Source of the DNA: Glebionis coronaria
Taxonomy: Eukaryota; Streptophyta; Magnoliopsida; Asterales; Asteraceae
Direction: 5' to 3'
Length of the DNA stretch: 64,000 nucleotides
Assembly: GCA_025667525.1 (NCBI GenBank)
Contig: JANFOE010000585.1
Span: forward strand, 310,001-374,000
This document shows positions 19,182 through 30,800 of the stretch, one piece after another. Position 1 is the first letter of the stretch, and every line of letters starts with the position of its first letter. Position numbers and translations under genes: made by a program. The notes beneath the pieces were generated by a model, which saw nothing but the letters and a program-made list of their open reading frames with translations, was not told the origin of the DNA and ran no database searches.

Positions 19182-19760
19182 TGTTGGGTCAAAAAGTTGA
19201 TGTGGCAGAAACTCAAAAATGAAGAAAACGTGAAGTTATTGTCTAAGCGTTGTCAAGACTAATTTGGACGTTGACAAGAGTTAATTAGGCGTTGATGGCT
19301 CAAGCATTGTCGTGTGCAATTCAAGCATTGTCACATGCAATTCAAGCATTGACAAAACGTAGACAAAGAAGCTTATGGAAGCTTCTATTTAGATAAACAT
19401 GCAAAAGATATTCTGCATAAGTTTATTTAAATAGAAGATTTACTTGTTTATTCATTCTTATCTCTTGTAAAACCCTAATCCTTATACTATAAAAGGAACC
19501 AAGGGTTATTAGGTTTTTCATAACTTTCATTCACAATGTAAACCTAAAGTGTGTGTCGACTAGACGTGGGATTCAATGTATACACGTCTAGTGATTGTTG
19601 ATTATTAATATAATTAGCAATCAAATTGTGTTTTTATTCATGTTATTGTGCCTAAACACCTTGTTAATGGTTGTTGTTCTAATTCCGCTTTGATTGTATA
19701 ATCATATGAACAATGATCATTCCTAGTAGCTTAAAAGATCCGGAAACCAAGGTTTCCACA
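19182..19760 (+). repeat. 5' LTR of element F
   Basis: 579 bp from TGTTGGGTC to GGTTTCCACA. TATAAAAG is at 19488-19495, preceded by a telobox-like AAACCCTA at 19470-19477, giving a compact promoter about 270 bp before the LTR end. Confidence 0.9.
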
Positions 19761-21993
19761 ATTGGTATCAGAGCCTCGTGGCTCGTGATGCTAGGACCAA
19801 CAAGGTGTTCGTGTTTCGAGAAGAAAAGATAAATCCGTCTAGGGTTTTTCTGGACGTTTTTGTGTGCGCAGCAGTATTCAGAAGGTCATAGCTTTTGATT
19901 GAACCGTTGGATCGTCACGAAATTTTATATGTGTGTTCTACATACATAGATCTAAACATCCACCGGAGGGATTGTCGAGTTTTATCCCCAGGCAAAAGTT
20001 ATTAAGCGTCGAAGTTGGCTGATGAATGATTTTCAGTTTTCTGCTTTTACATAAAATCATGAACTAGGGTTCCTCAAACCCTAGATCTACTTAAAAGCAG
20101 GAAGAATTGTAGATCGTGGCTGTTAGAATGCATAATGATACATGATTCAAGCTAAGGTTTGTTTTACAAACCCTAATTAGGGTTTCAATGCATAATGTTA
20201 TAAACCCTAGATCGACTAGTGTTATGTGCTGTTTGAAAGAAGAACAGAAAGGGCTGTTATGATCTTGAAGCCATTAGCAGCAGATTTTAGGGGTTCTTAA
20301 ACCCTAAATTCATCTTACTTAAACTACAAGCAGGTAATCTTCTTGTGATGATTTACTTGCTGTATTACATTGATCATTAGAAGAGAGTGGTCAAATTGTC
20401 GGGTTTAAAGTATACATGTTTTGATCTTGCGCATCATGGAGTAGCAGCAATAGATATTTTAATCGATTGATGTTTACATAAATAAACATGTGCTGCTGGG
20501 TGTTTGAAAAAGGATATCACGTGAAGAAATTTTGTAGGCTTATTTATAGTAAAGTGGTTTTATTGTTCACGTGAGGATAGTCTATGAGAATACATGGTCT
20601 AAGAAAAAGACGTGCGTCTTTGGAGAGAATGATTTTAAGTTACTGATTTTCTGGGTTTGAAAAAGTCAAGGCGTATGGATCATTGTTTGAAAGCAGTTGT
20701 CACTCACGAAAATTATGGGAACAGGTTTGGATGTGATCTGCTGATTTAAGGAAGGTTGCATGTGAGATAATGGATCACGTGAGCATGGGATAGCTAGCAA
20801 CAAAGTTTTCACACGATACAACCAATCAAGCAAGAGATGTGATTACACGATGTGGTCCCAAAGGAATATTAAGATTAAAAGACGTGTGATATATTGCCTG
20901 ATTTGTAGGGATATTGTTTTTTTTTTCAGTCGTATATATCTCTAAACATAGAAAGTATATATCACATTTATTTTGAACATGATATCAAAGCTGGCATGGA
21001 TGAGACGCTGACAAAGTTTGAGTTTGACGCTGACGTTTGTTGTTTGGACGCTGACAGAATAAGTCAACGCTGACAGCGTTGACAGTGTTGTCCGATATAT
21101 GCTAATCCAAGTGCTGATAGGTATTGTCCGATATTGGACAATACAACTGGTAAAGATATTGGACAGAAGGGGATATTGGACAACACAAGGATAGCTGCTG
21201 TTTGAGAAAATTGGTACGTTTTGAGCACACAAAAAGGAGGAAAATACACACGAAGGTACATGGAATCTCCGTTTTAATATAGAATATCATGATGATATTT
21301 ATGGCTCGGATATTTTGAAAGGGATTAATCGTTTTAATGCGAGTTGACAACAATTCGTGAGGAAATTTATTGGATTTGATTATGTAATTGGGGTAGCCTT
21401 GTAAAAGAGTTATCCGTCTTAGTGCTTTTACATATGATATGAAGATTAAGATTCTTCATGAAGAGGTGTTAGCTTAAGGGGAAGAATTCTTATGGTAAGT
21501 TTGATGATTGAAGAAGATTTTCGCGAGTTTGTGTTTTATCATATCTTTAAATCATGGAGGGATACCATTGGTTTGAAGATAACTTGTTCGTGCTTTACAT
21601 GGTTGGTGATGAAGATTTGTCATAACACTTGAAGGAGTTACATTATCGTGCTCAGTGTCTCACAAAGGATGAGAATATTGACAAGGGATCGAGGTCTACT
21701 TATATTTAGTCATTTGTATAAGTTTTTCATCACATGGATAGTACAAGACATGGAACACAAGGTTGGGTTATTCTACTTCTACATCAAGAATACTTTATTT
21801 ATTTTTCTTCAAGATCATTACTTAGAGCTACATTTGGAGAATCTTCAAAGATTGCATACATTGTTTACTTCCTTGTTGATGTGACAAAAAGGGGAAGAAA
21901 TACGTGCTACACTTGAGGGGAAGCAATTTGAAGATCATGTACAACTTACAAGAGATACACATAGAGTTTTGCCACTATCAACTAGGGGAAGAT
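19761..21993 (+). other. Internal region of element F, no coding capacity seen
   Basis: It starts with the primer site TGGTATCAGAGCC (19763-19775) and ends with the purine tract AACTAGGGGAAGAT. Between them lie five AAACCCTA teloboxes (20076-20306), GACGCTGAC repeats (21003-21080) and a palindromic TTGTCC-GATATT-GGACAA near 21125. The longest frames are under 100 codons and match no family I know. Confidence 0.7.
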
Positions 21994-22572
21994 TGTTGGG
22001 TCAAAAAGTTGATGTGGCAGAAACTCAAAAATGAAGAAAACGTGAAGTTATTGTCTAAGCGTTGTCAAGACTAATTTGGGCGTTGACAAGAGTTAAATAG
22101 GCGTTGATGGCTCAAGAATTGTCATGTACAATTCAATCATTGTCACATGCAATTCAAGCATTGACAAAACGTAGACAAAGAAGCTTATGGAAGCTTCTAT
22201 TTAGATAAACATGCAAAAGATATTCTGCATAAGTTTATTTAAATAGAAGATTTACTTGTTTATTCATTCTTATCTCTTGTAAAACCCTAATCCTTATACT
22301 ATAAAAGGAACCAAGGGTTATTAGGTTTTTCATAACTTTCATTCACAATGTAAACCTAAAGTGTGTGTCGACTAGACGTGGGATTCAATGTATACACGTC
22401 TAGTGATTGTTGATTATTAATATAATTAGCAATCCAATTGTGTTTTTATTCATGTTATTGTGCCTAAACACCTTGTTAATGGTTGTTGTTCTAATTCCGC
22501 TTTGATTGTATAATCATATGAACAATGATCATTCCTAGTAGCTTAAAAGATCCGGAAACCAAGGTTTCCACA
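21994..22572 (+). repeat. 3' LTR of element F
   Basis: 579 bp, same ends and length as the 5' LTR, TATAAAAG at 22300-22307. It is followed directly by the ACTCC duplication. Confidence 0.9.
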
Positions 22573-23108
22573 ACTCCAACCTCGCAAGTGATACATAATA
22601 AAATAGACGTGTATAAGTTATCTGATTAACCTATACATAACTGATTATTAATTTCTTGACGTTTCCTTAACTTGTTTTACTTGTTCTTGTATTGCAAAGT
22701 TCTTACTTGTATTACTGATTAATATTAAAGCATGCAATCTGATTTGTGTAATTCATGTTCTTATGTGTTAATAAGCATTAATTATATATAATTCATGATC
22801 ATATAGTAAAGTTTATTAAATAAATATTTAAGCTAAAATGATAATTATTAATTAATAATAAAATGCATGGTTTATATTTGGGATTATTAATTAATAATAA
22901 AATAAGCTTAAGTTAATAAAACGTTACTTAAACTTGATAATTACATAACTAAATTAAACCTAGTTATTAATTTAACTACTCAAACAAATACATAAGTTAA
23001 TTTCGTTAATTAAATATAACCTAAGTTGCATAAATAATTTAATTATATCACGTAAATAATAATTAAATTAATCTTGACTATTTAACATAAGCATATGTAC
23101 CCGAGCCT

Positions 23109-23506
23109 ACCGAGACACCCATGTCTCGGTCGCACTTTAAACAAAACAAACTATCAAAACAACCTAAAACAGTGTTGTCCAATATATACTCTTTTAGTTC
23201 TGTCCAATATCCTATTAGAATAGTACTGTCCAATATCCTGAACAGCAGTGCTGCCCAAGATACGTCCAGCCTAGTACTAATTCCTACTACTGCCCTGTAA
23301 CTACCCACTGGCTTTAATGGTTTCCTGCTGTTAGTTACACGTACCCACTGTTGCCTAATAAATTACCAACGAGACCTATTAGGGTCTCGGTTCCCACTGT
23401 CTTACACGAATTTCCCCCGTCTGGGGTTTTGTGGTAGCCATTGATTGGCCTAAAACCACCCCGCTGGTGGTATTAAACCCCCACCGAGACCATAAAATGG
23501 TCTCGG
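23109..23506. repeat. Three hairpins sharing a GGTCTCGG stem in the LTR of element D
   Basis: ACCGAGACA/TGTCTCGGT at 23109-23130, CGAGACC/GGTCTCG at 23370-23389 and CCGAGACCAT/ATGGTCTCGG at 23484-23506. Stems are perfect (9, 7 and 10 bp) with loops of 3-6 bases; each inverted repeat reuses the same core. Confidence 0.75.
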
Positions 23507-24181
23507 CTTGCGTGTAGGCTGAAAAACAACAAACACCACCCTTAAATCTTGATAAACTCACGTTTATAACTTGTTAAAAATCTCTTTATTGTTTCTTGAT
23601 CAATTAACATGATTTAATTAAAGAAAAACAAAGATTAAAGATCAATTAATATGCGTTAGGGTTTAAAACAATCAACTACGAATCTGACCTTGATCCTTGA
23701 TTTCAAACTCACGTTGGTTTTCCTGTTTTCTTGGGAGAAGTCAACGACCACAAGAAAAAAATAAAAGATGGATCGACTGAATTTTCTTTAGGGTTTTAAT
23801 ATGGTTACGTTGTGTTATCATATATATATAGTACTCCATCCGTAGCTAGTAGTAGTCGTTTAGGAGTCTCATTGGGCCTTGGCCCATACATTTTCCCCCT
23901 ATTCCATCCGTCTAAAACAACCAACCCATCTACTTGTTTTAGATTTCGTATTTGTTAAGTCTTACGCTTAATCGAGTTTAAATGTCGTGAATATTTATCG
24001 TTATCAAATTACATGTTATACGTAAATATAATAACGTAGTTTACTTATCGTGTTTTAATTAATATATATATATATATGATAATATTCATGTAGCGTATAA
24101 TATATTAATTAATCGTATCGTCATAATTTATGTAATTTCATTCAATTTATGTTCTAAGGTATTTTTAAAGCGGGTTTTACA

Positions 24182-24287
24182 GTTTTACTTGCTCAAACAA
24201 AGTTAAGCTATTCACCTAAACACTAGTTACCGATTTAAGCCAAATTTAAGCTAAGTGATCTAATCAATTCTAAAAGATGAACAGTTA
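24182..24287 (-). repeat. Fragment of the 3' LTR of element C between D and B
   Basis: These 106 bp match 49753-49898 of the other C LTR (GTTTTACTTGCT..., CACTAGTTAC, TAAGCTAAGTGATCTAATCA). The match resumes at 35492 beyond element B. Confidence 0.8.
24283..24287. repeat. Target site duplication AGTTA, left side of element B
   Basis: AGTTA recurs at 35487-35491. The uninterrupted sequence GATGAACAGTTGTCAAGC survives near 49891 in the second LTR of C and acts as the empty site. Confidence 0.92.
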
Positions 24288-26013
24288 TGATACTCGTGGT
24301 TTTGTATAGGGTTCGGATTTTAATCTCGGTATCTCCTCGAATTGATCTCGGCTCTAAGTGGAATGATTTGTTCTTGGTTAATAAAAAGTTGTTGGTTTGT
24401 TTATCTATTTTAACTAATAAAAAGTAATTAAGTGTCGAAGAGTAAAATCAAAACTTTAAAATGGTTAAACTAAAAAGATAAGTTTAAAAGTTAATGCTTG
24501 AAAACTTGAAGATTATATTAGAAAAATAAATGAACACTCAATAAAAACTAACACTTGGAAAACTTTGTGAAAAATATGAACTTAGTCGGAAAATACTAAA
24601 AGAAAGTAAGATCGGAATATAGCAAAACAACTCAAATCGGAATAATTGAAAATGGAGTGATCGGAATATATTCCGATCAAATGATCGGAATGTTGAGGAG
24701 TAGTCTGATCGGAATAAGGGACAAAGAAGGCACAATCGGAATATCCAAGGAAGTACTAATCGGAATATGTAAAAACTTGCCAATCGGAATAATCAAAAAT
24801 AGCTAATCTGAAAGAGGGACAAATCGGAATCACAGTACTAGATTCAAATCGGAATAAATAGAAAAATTGCACAATCGGAATATAGCCAGAACAAGTTACA
24901 ATCGGAAAACCTAAACCCTTTTCCGATCACACGATCGGAATGAGGGTTGTGTGTCTGCTCGGAATATCAGGTCGGAAAAGGGCTTTGCCCTTTCCGAAAA
25001 TGATGTTGATCCGAAATTAAAGCAAGCAATAAGCTATGAATAAGCCAATCACCAAACTAGCTCGAATCCAATATGAAACGAATCAAATAAGCACAAATAA
25101 CACTTTATCTAAGCTTCAAATAAGCAAAAACACAAATCAAATGATAAAAAGATGAACTTTTTATAAAAACATTAAAAAGTAAATAAGCTAAATCAACAAA
25201 TAAGACAATAAGCACAAGGATCTCAAAGCTTATTTGTGTAGAAACTTAAGGAAACATAAAAAGATTAACTTTTTAAGCACAAAATCATTGATGAACAACA
25301 CGGATCATACGAGATTTGTACCAAAATCAATCAAAATCAAAGAAAGGAAGAATGAGATTAGAGATTAAAAACTTGAAACTAAACTTGATTAATGAAAAAT
25401 AATACAAATGTTTGATCTTGAAAGAGAAAAAGATGAAAACTAGTGAGAGAAAGTTTAGAAATTTCTCTCTCTAAAATTAGAGAGAATGAATAAAACTAAA
25501 AACTACCTAAAAAACTAAGTGTTGAATTTTTGTGAAGTAAGGTCCTATTTATAGGCAAGTCTTGTGGGCTTTGTGAATAGGCTTGGTTTTGGGCTTCTTT
25601 TCTTCTTTCTTCTTTAGTCTTCACGCTTCCTTAAATAAACGTTTCCGACTTTGGATTTTTAGAAGTGTCGGTGAATAATTCCAACTCGTCTTATAATCTT
25701 TTGTTTAATAGACTCGAGTTCTTCGACATATATGAATCTTCCATCTTTGGCTCTATTCTTCGATAAATCTTCAAATAGGCACAATGACTTCAAATCTTCT
25801 ACATCTCTTGGACAATAGACTTCGGCTTGAGTCTTTTTCCTCGATAAAACCCGTGCAATCCTATGTTTTCTTCAATATTCATCCGGTTGACTCTGAAAAC
25901 ACAATAAACACAAAAACCACGCATAATTCCAAACAAATGATATTAAATACGTGTTTTGGTCTCGTTTTAGCCAGAATTAAGTGGTTAAAGGATGGGTGTT
26001 TTCACACCTATCA
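24288..26013 (-). repeat. 3' LTR of element B
   Basis: 1726 bp, TGATACTCG ... CACCTATCA on the plus strand. Minus-strand TATAAATA at 25546-25553. Downstream in sense come an AATAAGC-rich stretch (about 25020-25260) and a cluster of CGGAAT motifs (24575-25010) including a perfect 20-bp palindrome at 24659-24678 (GATCGGAATA/TATTCCGATC). It differs from the 5' LTR chiefly in a small patch near 25240. Confidence 0.92.
24575..25010 (-). repeat. CGGAAT/ATTCCG repeat cluster in the LTR of element B
   Basis: About twenty ATCGGAAT or TCGGAAA motifs recur every 15-35 bp, with a perfect palindrome at 24659-24678. The same cluster is at about 34046-34480 in the other LTR. It lies in the transcribed part of the LTR. 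Confidence 0.75.
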
Positions 26014-26027
26014 AATCCCCTACACTT
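26014..26027 (-). other. Polypurine tract of element B
   Basis: The minus strand reads AAGTGTAGGGGATT directly before the 3' LTR, identical to the tract of element A. Confidence 0.85.
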
Positions 26028-27859
26028 AACCATTGCCATGCCCTCATGCAATGCTTAGTGACAAAGCACATTTACACTTTTCTCATAATTAATCAACTTT
26101 GGCCTTATTAATATACTACTAAACGAAAATGAAAGTACTAAGAGAAATTAAAACTTTAAAGTAAACAAAAGGATGGAGATAACTTGCAAAGAGATCAAGG
26201 ACTTACATTAGGGCTTTGGTGCTGCGAAGATTTATCACCCTCAAGTTTCACGTTCCCCAAACTAAGCTTAAAAATGAGATCATTGTTATTGTGTATCTCT
26301 TATATTTTATTTTTTTCTTAGAATGATCATGAAGATGCATTTTTGGACTTATTTTGATAGTTTATTTAGGCTGAAAGCAAAGTAGGACGATTTGATCAAT
26401 AGTTAGCTCAAGGACAAAATCTCTTAAAACTGCTTCTCGGGATATCAAAAAGTTCATATCTTGGCATAACTCGGTTCACGATTTGAGACCTTTCTCGGGC
26501 CGATATTTGGCATGTACTTCATACTTCATATCTTGAGAGACGTTCTTGAGATAATGGTCTTCTCTTAGTTAATAGAGTTTCTTCACTTGGAGACTTTTGA
26601 GGGGTACTCCAACTTTGTTGACCACGACTTCATGATTATTTCTTCAATCTCTAATTGGGATTTCGAGATACAACGATCCGCCTCCTTTTCGGACTTGGAT
26701 CTATTTATCCTCATACCTTGTTAGGGTCTTTCCGGATAGACTTCTCCATGATCTTTATGGGAGTTGAGTGCTTTTCGTCGTGAGTCTTGATCCTTCATAT
26801 TGATTTTGGGAATAATGCTTTTCACATCACTTTTGTATCTTCAGCAATAAAATGGAATCCTCATGCCATGTTAGGGCCTTTTTGGACTCGCCAATCTTCG
26901 CGCCCCGCTTCATAAGTTATGCCTTGGCTATGAACTCTTATCATTACCGAGCAACTTTTAAACGATCTTGGGCTAGAAGCTAAGTAACTTTTCAAATCGT
27001 ACGACCTTACTTATTGCAGATAAATTATTAGCAAGTGATGGGAGAATAGGCAAATAATTACACCAAGTGAGCTTGTGCAAGAAAACCGACTTATAATTGA
27101 CTCTATCATCTCTCGTTCTCCACAATTTAAAATCTCAAGTAATGAGACTCGTGGATACTTAGCCTAATAAACCAATTAAGGTCTACATGGTTAAGGATAC
27201 TAGCTAGAATAAACTTGGATAAGTCTATTCGGGTTGAGTCAAAATAATCACAACTGGCCTAATATGTCAAAGACTTCTAAACTAGCTACACCACTTTATT
27301 AATATTTTTGACTTTATTGCGGGGTATATACATATGCAAGCAACGATAAAAATTTAAAAATTACGACTAAATGGCCAAAGTTAATAAAAAATTTGAAAAA
27401 TGTTGAAAAAGATGATTTTCCGGTTAAATGAAGACATTTTAATGGAAAAGTCCACTTAAAACTTCGATAGAAGTCCCCCCCTACACTTAAGATAAACATT
27501 GTCCTCAATGTTTAAGCATGTGGGAAAAGTCTCCCCTACACTTATGACATTGTGCACGTTGGTTAACTCAAATTAAGGAAGAGACGACTAAAGTGATCAA
27601 TTTCAATATGTGAGTATGAAGAAAATTGAATCACGATAGCTGAGAGATAGAATCGGATTTCGGATAACACGGGAGCACGGTTCTTCAAAGGTTCCAAGAG
27701 TGCATTCATCCCTGTAATCACATCACCACACAAAAACAAACACCTATACAGGTCCCCCTACACTTAGGAGGTTAAAACATTAAAGGATAGATACTCGGGA
27801 TGCCTCCCGAGGAGCGCTTGTTTTTGATAACCGAGTCACGAGCCTGACTCGACCCAAAA
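26028..27859 (-). other. 3' noncoding region of element B
   Basis: No gene is visible. Three polypurine-like AAGTGTAGGGG motifs (complements near 27477, 27532 and 27755) surround the hairpin at 27493-27514. Blocks match the 3' noncoding DNA of A and C. No envelope-like frame, which some Athila relatives carry here, is present. Confidence 0.7.
27493..27514 (-). other. Conserved hairpin in the 3' region of element B
   Basis: TAAACATTG and CAATGTTTA form a perfect 9-bp stem around TCCT, flanked on both sides by polypurine-like tracts, as in element A. Confidence 0.65.
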
Positions 27860-30800
27860 TTAGTTCATAGGGAACGTGGTGAGGGATGGAATCATCTCCT
27901 GAGAGATGTCCTCACCAAAGTACAGCTTCAGACGCTGGCCATTCACTTTGAAATTGGGCCCATTTGGCTGAGAAATCTCAATGGTCCCATTTTGAAAGAC
28001 TTTGGCGACGGTGAATGGACCAGACCAGCGGCTCTTCAACTTGCCAGAGAAGATCTTCAACCGAGAGTTAAAAAGTAAGACTTGATCACCAACGTGGAAC
28101 TCTCGGTTCTTGATTTTTGCGTCATGAAGGATCTTCGTCTTCTCCTTGTAGATCAGCGAGTTCTCATAAGCTTCATTCCTCAGTTCGTTGAGCTTGTTGA
28201 GTTGAATCTTGCGATGATCACCGGCTTTGTTGATGTCGAGGTTAGCCCACTTCAAGGCCCAGTGCGCCTTATGTTCCAGCTCGATGGGAAGGTGGCATGC
28301 TTTCTCGTACACAAGACGATAAGGTGTACAACCGATCGGGGTCTTATAAGCAGTACGGAAAGCCCACAGAGCATCATCTAACTTATCGGCCCACGAGGCA
28401 CGATGCTCTCCCACAGTACGCTCCAAAATTCGCTTCAATCCACGGTTGGATATCTCGGCTTGCCCATTGGTTTGGGGATGATAGGCGGTGGAAAGACGGT
28501 GATTGACACCATACTTAGCCATGACTCTTGCAAATTGATCGTTGCAAAAATGAGTCTCGCGGTCACTGATAATAGCACGAGGAACGCCGAATCTAGCGAA
28601 CAACGATTTCAAAAAGTTACAAACCACCCTTGCGTCATTAGTGGGTAAAGCTTTGGCTTCAACCCACTTTGAAACGTAGTCAACGTCTACAAGGATGTAT
28701 TTGTTTCCTTTAGATGAAGGGAATGGCCCCATAAAGTCGATACCCCAAACATCAAAGATTTCACATTCTTGTATGAAATTTTGAGGCATCTCATCTTTAT
28801 GAGTGATCTTGCCTTGTTTTTGGCAGGCATCACAACGTTTAACCATCTCGTGAGCATCACGATAGATGGTGGGCCAATAAAATCCCGAGTCAAACACTTT
28901 TTTGGCGGTGTAGTTGGGACCAAAGTGACCACCGGTGGGTCCTTTGTGGCAAGCGTCAAGGATTTCTAAAGCTGCCGGTCCATCAACACATCGACGAATA
29001 ATCAAGTCAGCACATTGTTTGAATAGATACGGGTCATCCCAAAAGTAAGTCTTAATGTCGTTAAAGAACTTCTTCTTTTTCTGGGATGTTAACCCGTCAA
29101 CGAGAATTCCACCCGCCAAGTAGTTTGCAATGTCCACAAACCACGGGGTTTCATCAGAAGTCGAGTTGATAGACATTAAGGTCTCCAGGGGAAAATAATC
29201 ATTAATTTCTTTGTTCGGATGATCCCCCTGGTAAGGATCCTCAAGTCTACTGAGATGATCCGCGGCTAGGTTTTCAGCTCCCTTTTTATCGCGAATTTCG
29301 ATTTTAAATTCTTGGAGTAGCAAAACCCAGCGAAGAAGTCTTGGTTTGGAATCTTGCTTAGTCAACAAGTACTTCAACGCGGAATGATCGGTGTAAACGA
29401 TTGTGGTGGAAAGGACAAGATAGGGGCGGAACTTTTCAAAGGCATAGACAACAGCTAAAAGCTCTTTTTCGGTTGTCGTGTAATGCAATTGAACCCCTGT
29501 CATTGTCTTGCTAGCGTAATGTATCGGTTGGAAGTGTTTGTTCACTCTTTGGCCCAGAACCGCTCCAATAGCAAAGTCACTAGCATCGCACATCAACTCA
29601 AAGGGAAGCTCCCAATTAGGGGTAACCAAGACGGGTGCCTTAGTTAGCTTATCCTTAAGCGAGTGGAAGGCTTCAAGACACTCTTTGGAAAAGATAAAAG
29701 GAGTATCTTTTTCCAAGAGGTGGGTCATCGGGCGAGCGATTTGAGAAAAATCTTTGATGAATCGACGGTAGAAGCCCGCATGACCCAGAAAACTTCTCAC
29801 ACCTTTTACGGTTGAAGGTGGAGGCAACTTAGCGATAACATCGACTTTAGCACGGTCTACTTCAAGACCGGCTTTGGAGATCTTGTGTCCTAGCACGATG
29901 CCTTCTTTTACCATGAAATGGCATTTTTCCCAATTAAGAACAAGGCGAGTGTCTTCACACCGCTTCAGCATACGTTCTAAATTGGCAAGGCAAGCAGAGA
30001 AAGAATCGCCATAAACCGAGAAATCATCCATGAATACTTCCATAGTGTCTTCCACCATGTCATGGAATATAGCCATCATACACCTTTGAAATGTCCCAGG
30101 AGCATTACATAAACCAAAAGGCATACGTTTGTAAGCGAATGTTCCATAGGGACAAGTGAATGTGGTCTTTTCTTGGTCCTTGGGATCGATGGGAATTTGA
30201 AAATACCCGTAGAAACCGTCTAAAAAGCAGTAATAGTCATTACCCGCAAGACGCTCGAGCATTTGATCCATGAAGGGAAGAGGAAAGTGGTCTTTTCTCG
30301 TGGCATCATTGAGTTTGCGATAATCAATACAAACTCTCCACCCAGTAACGAGACGAGTGGGAATCAACTCGTTGTGTTCATTGGAAACAACGGTTATTCC
30401 GCCCTTCTTGGGCACACAATGGACGGGACTCACCCACGGCGAATCCGAAATAGGGTAGATCAAGCCGGCATCTAGAAGTTTGATAACCTCTTGTTTAATG
30501 ACGTCATGAATTTTAGGATTACCCCTTCTTTGGCTCTGGATTGCGGGTTTAAAGTCATCTTCCATGAGAATCTTGTGAGTACAAAAGTTCGGATCAATTC
30601 CGCGGATGTCGGAAATTTTCCAAGCAATTGCCTTCTTATGATCTTTGAGCACGGCGATGAGGCGAGATTTCTCTTCTTCTTTCAAGTCCTTCACGATGAT
30701 GACAGGCGACTTCTTTTTTTCTTCAAGGAACACGTACTCGAGATGGGGCGGCAACTCCTTAAGTTCTAAATCCAGAGGATTTTCGATGGGAGGCGTTTTC

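Larger units (their letters stand above)
19182..22572 (+). mobile_element. Element F: small non-coding LTR retrotransposon (LARD/TRIM-like)
   Basis: It is 3391 bp with two 579-bp LTRs, a perfect tRNA-iMet primer site (19763-19775), a purine-rich tract (21979-21993) and a 5-bp duplication. The 2233-bp internal region has no gag or pol motif and no long frame. All cis signals for retrotransposition are intact and the LTRs differ at only about eight positions by eye, so it moved fairly recently with proteins made elsewhere. Primer site and short LTR suggest copia ancestry. Confidence 0.85.
16902..24181 (-). mobile_element. Element D: truncated chromovirus-type Ty3/gypsy element
   Basis: Minus-strand order is 5' LTR (18134-24181, interrupted by F), tRNA-iMet-like primer site, leader, partial gag. 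Pol and the 3' LTR are missing, so the left end is a deletion edge at the copia fragment. The LTR termini (TGTAAAACCCGC ... GGGGTGTTACA in sense) and the Gag type fit the Tekay/Del-like chromoviruses. The right end lies inside the 3' LTR of element C, so D inserted there. Confidence 0.75.
18134..24181 (-). repeat. 5' LTR of element D, interrupted by element F
   Basis: It begins TGTAACACCCC and ends GGGTTTTACA on the plus strand. Excluding F and its duplicated site it is about 2.65 kb, a usual chromovirus LTR size. The right third carries three GGTCTCGG hairpins (23109-23506), TGTCCAATAT repeats (about 23176-23240) and very AT-rich DNA at 22620-23090. Confidence 0.75.
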
